A stretch of DNA of 64,000 nt from Pseudomonadota bacterium (lineage in GTDB: Bacteria > Pseudomonadota > Gammaproteobacteria > Xanthomonadales > Xanthomonadaceae). Below, piece after piece: positions 28,108 to 37,600 of the stretch. Numbering within the stretch: the stretch's first letter is position 1; every line of letters starts with the position of its first letter. The notes under the pieces were generated by a model, which was given only the letters and a program-made list of their open reading frames with translations, was not told the origin of the DNA and ran no database searches. The translations under genes were made by a program, and so were the position numbers. Location: the NCBI GenBank assembly GCA_018242425.1, contig JAFEBX010000015.1, positions 1 to 64,000 of the forward strand. Direction: 5' to 3'.

Positions 28108-31100
28108 ACGCGCGACTGGCATCCACGGACATGGTCGCATCGTCGCTTGTGGATGCATTCACCGCGCGAGTTGGCCAGTGTCCGGATGCCATTGCGATCC
28201 GTGATGGGGATCGTGTCATCAGCTATTTGCAGCTGGACACGATTTCCGCCGTGGTTGCGGCCGGACTGCGCGAGCGTGGCGTGATTGCCGGCGACATCGT
28301 CGCACTGGATGCGCAACGCGGCGCCGATGCGGTGATCGCGATGCTGGCGATCCTGCGCTGCGGTGCGGCCTACCTTCCACTTGATCCGACGCAGCCACCT
28401 GCACGGCTGGCCATGATGCTGGCCGACACCAGCGCGCGGCTGTGCCTGGTGTCGCTGGCGAGCGAAGCGGCGATCCGCCTGCCGGAAGGCGTGGTGACGG
28501 CGACCATCGAAGACTGTGCCGCCGCGAGCGCGACGACTGCGGACGCCACGCGCAACAGCGAAGACCTTGCCTACGTGATGTACACCTCCGGTTCGACTGG
28601 AACGCCGAAGGGCGTGTGCATTCCCGATCGCGCGATCCTCGGGCTGGTCGGCGACGTCGGCTTCATCGATCTCGGCGTGGAGACGGTGTTCCTGCAGGCC
28701 GCACCGCTCGGTTTCGATGCCTCCACCCTGGAAATCTGGGGGCCGTTGCTCAATGGCGGGCAGTTGGTGATTCACCACGAAGTCGTGCCGACCGCGAATG
28801 GTCTTGGCGAGGCGATCCGTCGTCATGGCATCACCCATCTGTGGCTGACCGCCGCGCTGTTCAACAGCGTGGTCGACGAGGATCCGAACCAGCTGCATGG
28901 ACTGCGCCAACTGTTCACCGGCGGCGAGGCGTTGTCGGTACGGCATGTACGGCGGATGCGCGAGGCTGAGCCGGGCGTCGCCCTGTTCAATGGATATGGG
29001 CCGACCGAATGCACCACGTTCGCGGTCACCCATGCGATCACCGAACTCGCAGAAGACGCGCGCAGCGTGCCGATCGGCCGTGCGATCGATCACGCACGAC
29101 TGCACATCGTCGATGGCGATGGCCGGCCTGTCGCCGATGGCGAAGCGGGCGAGTTGTGGATCGCCGGCAGCGGCGTCGCGCTGGGATATTTCGGGCGTGT
29201 CGACCTCACCGCCGAACGCTTCGTGCCGTCGCCCGATGGCATCGGCCTGGCCTATCGCAGTGGCGACCAGGTACGCGTCAACGCAGATGGCTGCATCGAG
29301 TTCTGCGGGCGGATAGATCAACAGGTCAAGATTCGCGGGTTCCGCATCGAGCTGGGCGAGATCGAAGCCGTGCTCGGTGCGGTTCCCGGGATACGCAATG
29401 CCGCCGTCACCGCGCCGGATACCGGGCATGGCGAGCGTCGCCTCGTCGCCTATCTGCAAGCTGAAGACGGGCAGGTGCCGGATGTGCAGGCGATCCGCGC
29501 GGAACTGGCGTGCAGGTTGCCGGACTACATGGTGCCGCTGCGCTATGTCGTGCTCGATCATTTCCCGACGACGGCCAATGGCAAGCTCGATCGTGCCGCC
29601 TTGCCGGCACCGGATCGTCGCCGTCCCGAACTTGCGAATCCGCATGTCGCACCACGTGGCGATCGCGAAGCCGCGATTGCCAGGGCGATGGGGGCATTGC
29701 TCGATCTCGATGGCATCGGCCGTGACGACAGTTTCTTTGACCTCGGCGGCAGTTCGCTGCTGGCATCGCGCCTGGTCGCGGATCTGAAGCAGAACGGCAC
29801 GCTCCCGGGCACCGCATCGCCGGGCCATCTCTTCAGCCATCCGACGCCGGCGTTGCTGGCGGCCCGCTTCGAATCGCAATCGAATCCGCGCCAAATCGAA
29901 ACTGCAGCGCGCCATGGTTCAGAGCCGATCGCCATCATCGCCATGGCCGGACGTTTTCCCGGCGCAGCGGATGTCGAGTCACTATGGGAGATGCTGCGCG
30001 CGGGGCGCGAAGGCATCACCCGGTTCGAACGCGACGCGCTCGATTCCTCCATTCCGGAATCGCTGCGCAACGATCCCGATTACGTTTCCGCGCGTGGCGT
30101 GATCGACGGCGTCGAACAATTCGATGCAGCGTTCTTCGGCATCGGTGCGCCGGAAGCGGAAGTAATGGATCCGCAGCAGCGCATCGCGCTGGAACTGGCC
30201 TGGGAATGCATGGAGCGCGCGGGCCATGCGCCGGGCGACGAAAGTGACGGCGATGTCGGCGTGTTCGCCGGCATGTACAACGCCAGCTATTTCCAGAAGC
30301 ATGTCTCGCGACATCCCGATCGAATCGCGCGGGTCGGCGAATTCCAGACCATGCTCGGCAACGAGAAGGACTACATCGCCACCCGCGTCGCCCACAAACT
30401 CGGACTGACCGGCCCGGCGATCAGCATCCACACCGGGTGCTCGACCTCGCTGGTCGCGATCTGCCAGGCGGTGGAAAGCCTGCGCGCCGGACAGTGCCGG
30501 ATGGCGCTGGCAGGTGGCGTGTCGGTGACCTGCCCGAGCAACAGCGGCTATCTCCATCAGGAAGGCAGCATGTTGTCGCCCGATGGCCATACCCGTACGT
30601 TCGATGTGAATTCGGCGGGCACGGTGTTCAGCGATGGCGCGGCGATGGTGCTGCTCAAGCGCCTGTCCGATGCGCAGGCCGATGGTGATCCGATCCATGC
30701 GGTGATTCGCGGCATCGGTCTCAGCAACGACGGTGCCCAGCGTGCCAGCTTCACCGCGCCGAGCGCGGCGGGGCAGGCAAAAGCCATCCGCATGGCGCAT
30801 CGCGATGCCGACGTCGATCCGCGCAGCATCGGCTATGTCGAAGCGCACGGGACCGCGACGCCGATCGGTGATCCGATCGAGATCGAGGGGCTGGCGCAGG
30901 CTTTCGGCGAAGCGACGCAGGACACCGGCTTCTGCACCATCGGTTCTCTCAAGAGCAATGTCGGCCACCTGGTGATTGCGGCCGGCGCCGCCGGCGTGAT
31001 CAAGACCGCGTTCGCGCTGCGCGAGAACTTCATTCCCGGCACGGTGCATTTCACCGCGCCGAATCCCTCCATCGATTTCGCTTCAACCCCCTTCGTCGCC

Positions 31101-34100
31101 AACGCCGAAGCGGATGCCTGGCGCTGCTCCCCATCCCCTCGGCGCGCTGGTGTCAGTAGCTTCGGTGTTGGCGGCACCAATGCCCACGTCGTCATGGAAC
31201 AGGCGCCGGAAGATCCGTCTTCCGACGCTGCTGGCGAGGTGCAATTGCTGCAGCTGTCGGCGCGCTCGCCGCAGGCGTTGCAGCAAGCCGGCGAACGACT
31301 GGCGACATGGCTCGGGGATCATCCGCAAGCCAATCTCGCCGATGTCGCCTGGACGCTGCGCAGCGGCCGACGTGCGTTTGCATTCCGTCGCGCGATCGCG
31401 GCGAACGACCATGACGATGCGATCCGCGCGCTTCGACAGACGGCTACCGAGCCGACGGCAGCGGGCGGTGATCATTGCGTGGTGCTGCTGTTCCCGGGGC
31501 AGGGTGCGACTTATCCCGGCATGGGCCGCAGCCTGTACCAGATGCATGCGGTGTTCCGCGATGCCATCGACGACTGCGCGCGACGCCTGGGCCGCACCCT
31601 GGGCGAGGACCTGCGCACCTTGCTGTTCAGCGACGATACCGATGCCCTGCGCCCGACCTGGCGCATGCAACCGGCGACCTTCGCGATCGAATACGCGTTG
31701 GGCCGCCTGTGGCAGTCGCTGGGTATCACGCCTGTTGCGATGCTCGGCCACAGCATCGGTGAATTCGCGGCGGCGACGCTGGCCGGCGTGTTCTCGCTGG
31801 AGGATGCCATCGGCCTCGTCGCCAAGCGAGGTGCGCTGATGCAGGCACAACCGGCGGGCGCGATGCTCGGCGTGCGCCTGTCGGAAGCGGATCTTCTCGC
31901 GCGCCTCCCGGCTGATCTCGACCTCGCCGCCGTCAACGGACCGCGTTCCTGCGTCGTGGCCGGTACTGCCGAAGTGGTCGATGCCTTCGCGGCGGCGTTG
32001 GCGACGGAGCAGGTCGCCTGCACGCCACTGCGCACCTCGCATGCCTTCCATTCGCGGATGATGGAGCCGGCGCTGGCGCCCTTCGCCGAGGCTGTGGGCG
32101 CCTGCACGCGCAATGCACCGATGTTGCCGATCATTTCCTCCGTCACCGGCGAACGACTGGGTGATGCCGAAGCGATGTCGGTGGACTACTGGGTGAACCA
32201 GCTGCGTTCGCCGGTGCAATACAACCGCGCGGCGGCTGCGGCACTCGCGCAGCCCGGTGCCCGCGTCCTGCTCGAGGCCGGTCCACGCAACACGCTCAGC
32301 CAGCTGGCGAAGCAGCAGCGTCTGGGCGAAGGCCAGTTCGCGCAGCCGTCGTTGGCCGACAACGTCGAGACGGAAGCGCGGGCCTTGCTGCAGGCGATCG
32401 GTGCGATCTGGGGCGTTGGCATCGATGTCGCGACCGATGGCCTCGATACCCGCCAGCGCCGTCATCGCCTTGAACTTCCGACCTATCCATTCGAACGCAA
32501 GACCTATTGGCTGTCCGCGGTCGTCGACGCGCCCGCTGCTACTGCCGTGATTCCCGGGGAGAATTCCATGCCTGCAAACAATTCCGCGCCAGCCGCACCG
32601 ACGGCGGCAACGACACCGAACCCGGACGTGATCGCGCGCATTCGTGACGTGTTCGAGGATGTTTCCGGGATGGACATGGCGGGCATGCACGAGGACGCCA
32701 ATTTCGTCGAAGCCGGACTGGACAGCCTCACCCTGACCCAGATCGCGTTGCAGTTGCAGAAGACCTTCGGCAGCAAGATCAGTTTCCGTCAATTGATGGG
32801 CGAATATTCCAGCCTGTCACGGCTTGGCGCGGCGCTTGGGGCCATGATCGCCCCGGCCCGCGCCGAAGTTCGGGTGGAAGCGCCCGTGGCCACTGCATCG
32901 CCTGCGTCGATGATGAACCCCGTGGTTGCCGCGACGGCGGCCCCTGTTTCCGGTGACCTCCAGCAGCTGATCGCGCAGCAGATGCAGTTGATGCAGCGCC
33001 AGCTTGAGCTGTTGGGTGCGGCACCTGTTGCTGCTGCACAGATTCCGATATCGGCAGCCACGGCCCCCGCAGCGCCTGTCGCATCGGCACAACCGGCACC
33101 GTCCCAATCCTCGGACCAGGCCGAAGCGGACGCGCTCGCGCATACCCGCTATGACGTCAAGAAGGCGTTCGGCGCCATCGCCCGCATCGACAACGCGGCA
33201 TCATCCGAACTGGGCCCCAGGCAGCGTGACCGCCTCGACGCCTTCATCCAGCGCTATGTCGCGCGCACCGCGGCATCGAAGGCATATACCCAGCGCCATC
33301 GCGCCCGGCTGGCCGATCCGCGCGTGGTCAACGGCTTCAAGCCGATGCTCAAGGAAATCACCTACCAGATCGTGATGGAACGCTCCAAGGGCGCGCACCT
33401 GACCGATCTCGATGGCAATGACTACGTCGATGCCCTCAACGGTTTCGGCATGAGCCTGTTCGGTTGGCAGCCGGATTTCGTGCTGGATGCCGTGCGCAAC
33501 CAGCTCGATGCAGGCTACGAGATCGGACCGCAGCACGTGTTGGCGGGTGAAGTCGCCGAACTGTTCTGCGACGTCACCGGCAACGACCGCGCCGCACTGT
33601 GCAATACCGGATCGGAAGCGGTGCTGGGTGCGTTGCGCATCGCCCGCACGGTGACCGGTCGCGATACCGTCGCGGTGTTCAGCGGTGCCTACCACGGCAT
33701 CATCGACGAAATGATCGTGCGCGGGACCCGCGCGCATCGTGCGGTTCCCGCAGCGCCGGGCATCCTGCGCAACACCGCCGAACACGTGGTCGTGCTCGAT
33801 TACGGCACCGAGGAATCGGCGCAATGGTTGCGCGAGCACGCCGATGAACTCGCTGCGGTATTGGTGGAACCGGTGCAGAGCCGCCGCCCGGATTTCCAGC
33901 CGGTCGAATTCCTCAAGAAATTGCGTGCGATCACCGAAGCCTCCGGCACCTTGCTGGTCTTCGATGAAGTCGTCACCGGTTTCCGCGCGCATCCCGCCGG
34001 CGCCCAGGGCATGTTCGACATCAAGGCCGACCTTGCGACCTACGGCAAGGTGGTCGGCGGCGGTTTCCCGATCGGCGTGATCGCAGGCAAGCGCGAGTAC

Positions 34101-34697
34101 ATGGACGCGCTCGATGGCGGCGACTGGCAGTTCGGTGACGATTCCGTACCCACGGTCGGCGTGACCTATTTCGCCGGCACATTCGTCCGCCATCCGCTGG
34201 CGCTGGCCGCTGCTGCCGCAGTACTGAAGCACCTCAAGGGGCAGGGGCCGGAACTGCAGTCGCGCCTGAACCAGCGCATCGCGGCATTTGCCGAAGACCT
34301 CAACCACCATTGCGCCACGGTCGGCGCACCGGTGGAAGTGCGGTATTTCGCCTCGGTGTGGAAGACCTTCTTCCTCGAGGACCATCCGCTGCAGGACCTG
34401 CTGTTCGCGATGATGCGCAGCCGCGGCGTCCATATCCTCGACAACTTCCCGTGCTTCTTCACCACCGCGCATAGCGAAGCCGATTTCGCCCGGATTGCCG
34501 AAGCCTTCAAGGCATCGATCGATGAATTGCAGGAATCCGGTTTCCTGCCCAAGCCCAAGGCGACGATACAGACGGTCATGGACGCGGGCGCGCCGAAGGT
34601 CGCCGGTGCGCGGCTGGGGCGGGATCCGCAGGGACAACCGGCGTGGTACGCACCCGATCCCGAAGCGCCTGGCCAGTACGTGAAGGTGGAGGTCTGA
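28104..34697 (+). CDS. Hybrid NRPS-PKS megasynthase: A-PCP-KS-AT-ACP-aminotransferase
   Basis: 2197 residues. Order read by hand: adenylation (~20-500; YVMYTSGSTGTPKG near 155), peptidyl carrier (~520-590; DLGGSSL), ketosynthase (~606-1030; C779 in HTGCSTSL, EAHGTATPIGDP, KSNVGHL), acyltransferase (~1125-1420; S1217 in GHSIGEF, and HAFH, the malonyl signature), acyl carrier (~1505-1580; GLDSL, S1541), a Gln-rich coiled linker, and a class-III PLP aminotransferase (~1690-2130; FDEVVTGFRAHP, K1982 in YGKVVGGGFP). Selectivity residues aligned to GrsA give D-A-L-W-F-G-G-T-F, close to known valine codes. Predicted steps are loading of a Val-like acid, extension with malonate, and transamination of the beta-ketone, giving a 3,4-diamino acid. 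No ketoreductase or thioesterase. The fused aminotransferase recalls mycosubtilin synthase. Substrates are predictions. Confidence 0.92.
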   Translation: MNARLASTDMVASSLVDAFTARVGQCPDAIAIRDGDRVISYLQLDTISAVVAAGLRERGVIAGDIVALDAQRGADAVIAMLAILRCGAAYLPLDPTQPPARLAMMLADTSARLCLVSLASEAAIRLPEGVVTATIEDCAAASATTADATRNSEDLAYVMYTSGSTGTPKGVCIPDRAILGLVGDVGFIDLGVETVFLQAAPLGFDASTLEIWGPLLNGGQLVIHHEVVPTANGLGEAIRRHGITHLWLTAALFNSVVDEDPNQLHGLRQLFTGGEALSVRHVRRMREAEPGVALFNGYGPTECTTFAVTHAITELAEDARSVPIGRAIDHARLHIVDGDGRPVADGEAGELWIAGSGVALGYFGRVDLTAERFVPSPDGIGLAYRSGDQVRVNADGCIEFCGRIDQQVKIRGFRIELGEIEAVLGAVPGIRNAAVTAPDTGHGERRLVAYLQAEDGQVPDVQAIRAELACRLPDYMVPLRYVVLDHFPTTANGKLDRAALPAPDRRRPELANPHVAPRGDREAAIARAMGALLDLDGIGRDDSFFDLGGSSLLASRLVADLKQNGTLPGTASPGHLFSHPTPALLAARFESQSNPRQIETAARHGSEPIAIIAMAGRFPGAADVESLWEMLRAGREGITRFERDALDSSIPESLRNDPDYVSARGVIDGVEQFDAAFFGIGAPEAEVMDPQQRIALELAWECMERAGHAPGDESDGDVGVFAGMYNASYFQKHVSRHPDRIARVGEFQTMLGNEKDYIATRVAHKLGLTGPAISIHTGCSTSLVAICQAVESLRAGQCRMALAGGVSVTCPSNSGYLHQEGSMLSPDGHTRTFDVNSAGTVFSDGAAMVLLKRLSDAQADGDPIHAVIRGIGLSNDGAQRASFTAPSAAGQAKAIRMAHRDADVDPRSIGYVEAHGTATPIGDPIEIEGLAQAFGEATQDTGFCTIGSLKSNVGHLVIAAGAAGVIKTAFALRENFIPGTVHFTAPNPSIDFASTPFVANAEADAWRCSPSPRRAGVSSFGVGGTNAHVVMEQAPEDPSSDAAGEVQLLQLSARSPQALQQAGERLATWLGDHPQANLADVAWTLRSGRRAFAFRRAIAANDHDDAIRALRQTATEPTAAGGDHCVVLLFPGQGATYPGMGRSLYQMHAVFRDAIDDCARRLGRTLGEDLRTLLFSDDTDALRPTWRMQPATFAIEYALGRLWQSLGITPVAMLGHSIGEFAAATLAGVFSLEDAIGLVAKRGALMQAQPAGAMLGVRLSEADLLARLPADLDLAAVNGPRSCVVAGTAEVVDAFAAALATEQVACTPLRTSHAFHSRMMEPALAPFAEAVGACTRNAPMLPIISSVTGERLGDAEAMSVDYWVNQLRSPVQYNRAAAAALAQPGARVLLEAGPRNTLSQLAKQQRLGEGQFAQPSLADNVETEARALLQAIGAIWGVGIDVATDGLDTRQRRHRLELPTYPFERKTYWLSAVVDAPAATAVIPGENSMPANNSAPAAPTAATTPNPDVIARIRDVFEDVSGMDMAGMHEDANFVEAGLDSLTLTQIALQLQKTFGSKISFRQLMGEYSSLSRLGAALGAMIAPARAEVRVEAPVATASPASMMNPVVAATAAPVSGDLQQLIAQQMQLMQRQLELLGAAPVAAAQIPISAATAPAAPVASAQPAPSQSSDQAEADALAHTRYDVKKAFGAIARIDNAASSELGPRQRDRLDAFIQRYVARTAASKAYTQRHRARLADPRVVNGFKPMLKEITYQIVMERSKGAHLTDLDGNDYVDALNGFGMSLFGWQPDFVLDAVRNQLDAGYEIGPQHVLAGEVAELFCDVTGNDRAALCNTGSEAVLGALRIARTVTGRDTVAVFSGAYHGIIDEMIVRGTRAHRAVPAAPGILRNTAEHVVVLDYGTEESAQWLREHADELAAVLVEPVQSRRPDFQPVEFLKKLRAITEASGTLLVFDEVVTGFRAHPAGAQGMFDIKADLATYGKVVGGGFPIGVIAGKREYMDALDGGDWQFGDDSVPTVGVTYFAGTFVRHPLALAAAAAVLKHLKGQGPELQSRLNQRIAAFAEDLNHHCATVGAPVEVRYFASVWKTFFLEDHPLQDLLFAMMRSRGVHILDNFPCFFTTAHSEADFARIAEAFKASIDELQESGFLPKPKATIQTVMDAGAPKVAGARLGRDPQGQPAWYAPDPEAPGQYVKVEV

Positions 34698-34699
34698 AC

Positions 34700-37600
34700 A
34701 TGACAGTCGATACCCTCGCGTCTCCGCCCGCCGCTCATGATCCATTTGCACAGGCCCTGTTGCGGGTGGTGCCGACCACCGAAGGGCAGCGTGAAATCTG
34801 GCTGGCCGACCACCTCGATCGCGAAGCGTCGCTGGCCTACAACGAAGCACTGACCATCCGCATCGAAGGCATGCTCGACCACGCTGCGCTGAAGCAGGCA
34901 CTGCAGGCGCTGGCACAGCGCCACGATGCCTTGCACTCGGTGCTGTCGGGAGACGGCCAGACCCTGTGCGTGCTCGAGCAGGCGACGCTGCCGTTGGCGG
35001 TCGAGGATCTTTCCGGGCTCGACTTGCTGGCGCAAAGCGAACGGCTGGCGCAGGCGGAGGCCGCGGCGGTCTCGCATCCCTTCGACCTCCAGGATGGCCC
35101 GCTGTTCCGCGCCGCGCTGTATCGCATCGGCCCGCAGTCGCATCGCCTGCTGTTGTCCGCGCACCACGTCATCTGCGATGGCTGGTCGTGGTGGGTGATC
35201 GTGCGCGATCTCGGTGCGCTGTACGGCGCCGCGCTGCAGGGTCGCGAGGCTTCGCTACCGCCAGTGGAGTCGTTCGCGGACCACGCCCTGGCCGAGGCCT
35301 CGCAGTCGACGCAATCGACGGCTGCCACCGAGCGTTATTGGCGCGGTCGCTTTGCAGATGGCGCTCCGGTGCTGGAATTGCCGATCGACCTGCCGCGCCC
35401 CGCGCATCGCCATTTCTCTTCGCGCCGCGAGGATCTCGATCTTCCGCCAGAGTTGTTGCATGCCTTGCGCGAAACCGCGGCGAAGCAGGGTTGCAGCCTG
35501 TTCTCGCTGATGCTGTCGGCGTTTGCATTGCTGGTCGCGCGCATCGCCGGGCAGGACGACGTGGTGATCGGCATTCCCAGCGCCGGCCAACCGGCCAGCG
35601 GCAAGCTGGCGATGGTCGGCCATTGCGCCAACACCCTGCCGATGCGCTTTGCGCCGAATCGCGGGGAAGCTTTCTCGGCATTCCTCAAGCGCGCCAACGA
35701 CGACCTCCTCGACGCGGTCGAGCATCGCGATTACACGCTCTCGACCCTGTTGCAACAGCTGGCAATCGCGCGCGATCCGTCGCGGGTGCCGCTGGCGCCG
35801 GTGCTGTTCAACATCGACCAGAGCCTGGATGGGGAGAGCGCCGCATTCGCTGGTGCCCGCATCGAATGCCATGGCGTGGCGCGTAGTGCCGACAATTTCG
35901 AGTTGTCGCTCAATGCCGTGCAGATGGCGTCCGGCCTGCGCCTGGAATGCCAGTACGCGACGTCGTTGCTGCAATCGACGACGGTGCGGCGCTGGCTGCG
36001 CGCCTATCGCAGCCTGTTGCAGGGAGTGAGCGAGAACATCGATCGCTCCTGCAGCGACTACGGGTTGCTGGATGCCGGCGATCTTGGCGAGCTCGCGGCA
36101 TTGTCGCCGGCTGCAACACCGTTCCAGCGCGAGCGGTTGATGCACCAGCACTTCGAAGCGAGTTGCGACCGCCTACCCGATGCTGTCGCCGCGAGCGACA
36201 ACCAGCGCAGCATCCGCTATCGCGAACTCGAACACGAAGCCAATCGCATCGCACATCTGCTGATCGGCCAGGGCGTCAAGCCCGGCGATCTGGTCGGTCT
36301 CGCGGTCGAGCGCGGGATTTCGATGCTGGCGTCGATGCTCGGCATCCTAAAGGCAGGCGCCGGCTATATCCCGCTCGATCCGGCGTTCCCGCAAGCACGC
36401 CTTCAGCACATGCTCGACGATGGTGGTCCGTCCGCAGTCCTCACCACGCTGGCGCTGGTCGATGGACTGCCGTTGCAGGGGCAGCGCGTCGTCTTGCTGG
36501 ATGCCGCAACGCTTGCAGCGCAGCCGGACACGCGGCCGAACCTGGCCGGCAATCCCGAAGCCATCGCCTACGTGATCTATACCTCGGGTTCGACCGGCAC
36601 GCCGAAGGGCGTGGAGATCCCGCATCGCGCGGTGGCGAACTTCCTCGGCAGCATGGCCACGCAACCGGGCCTGCGCAGTGACGACGTGCTGATCGCCGTC
36701 ACCACGCTGTCCTTCGACATCGCCGTGCTCGAACTGATGCTGCCGCTGCACGTCGGTGCACAGGTGGTGATCGTCGATCGCGACACCACCCTCGATGGCG
36801 GCGCGCTCGCCGCGTGCATGGCCAGGCATCGCGCGACGGTGATGCAGGCGACGCCGGCAACCTGGCGCATGCTGATCGAAGCCGAGTGGACGGGCGGGGC
36901 AGGCTTCCGCATCCTCTGCGGCGGCGAGCCCTTGCCGCCGACGCTCGCCGCGCAATTGCTGGCCCGTTGCGGCGAGTTGTGGAATGTCTACGGCCCCACC
37001 GAAACCACGGTGTGGTCGACCTGCGCGCGGATCATGACGCCGGCACGCGGCGACTTGCCCGACATCCATATCGGCAAGCCGATCGCCAACACCGGCGTAT
37101 GGATCCTCGACGACGCACGCCAGCCTTGCGTGCGCGGAGTCCCCGGGGAGCTGTGCATCTCCGGCGCGGGGCTGGCACGTGGCTACCGCAACCAGCCGGC
37201 ACTCACCGCAGATCGCTTCATCGACTGGAATGGGCCGGATGGCCGCGTGCGTTTGTATCGCACCGGCGACCGTGCGCGCTGGCGCGACGATGGCATGCTC
37301 GAACACCAGGGGCGCCTCGACCATCAGGTCAAGCTGCGCGGCTATCGCATCGAACTCGGCGAGATCGAGACGCAACTGGTGGCACATCCCGACGTGCAAT
37401 CGGCGATCGCGATGGTGCGCGAGGAACGCGAAGGCGATGCGCGCCTGGTCGCCTATGTCGTGCAGGAACCCGATCGCAGCATCGATCCCGTGCAGATGAA
37501 GAAGCACCTGCGCGACACCTTGCCCGAGTACATGATCCCGCAGCACATCGTGGTGCTGGCGCATTGGCCGCTGACCGCGAACGGAAAGATCGATCGCAAG

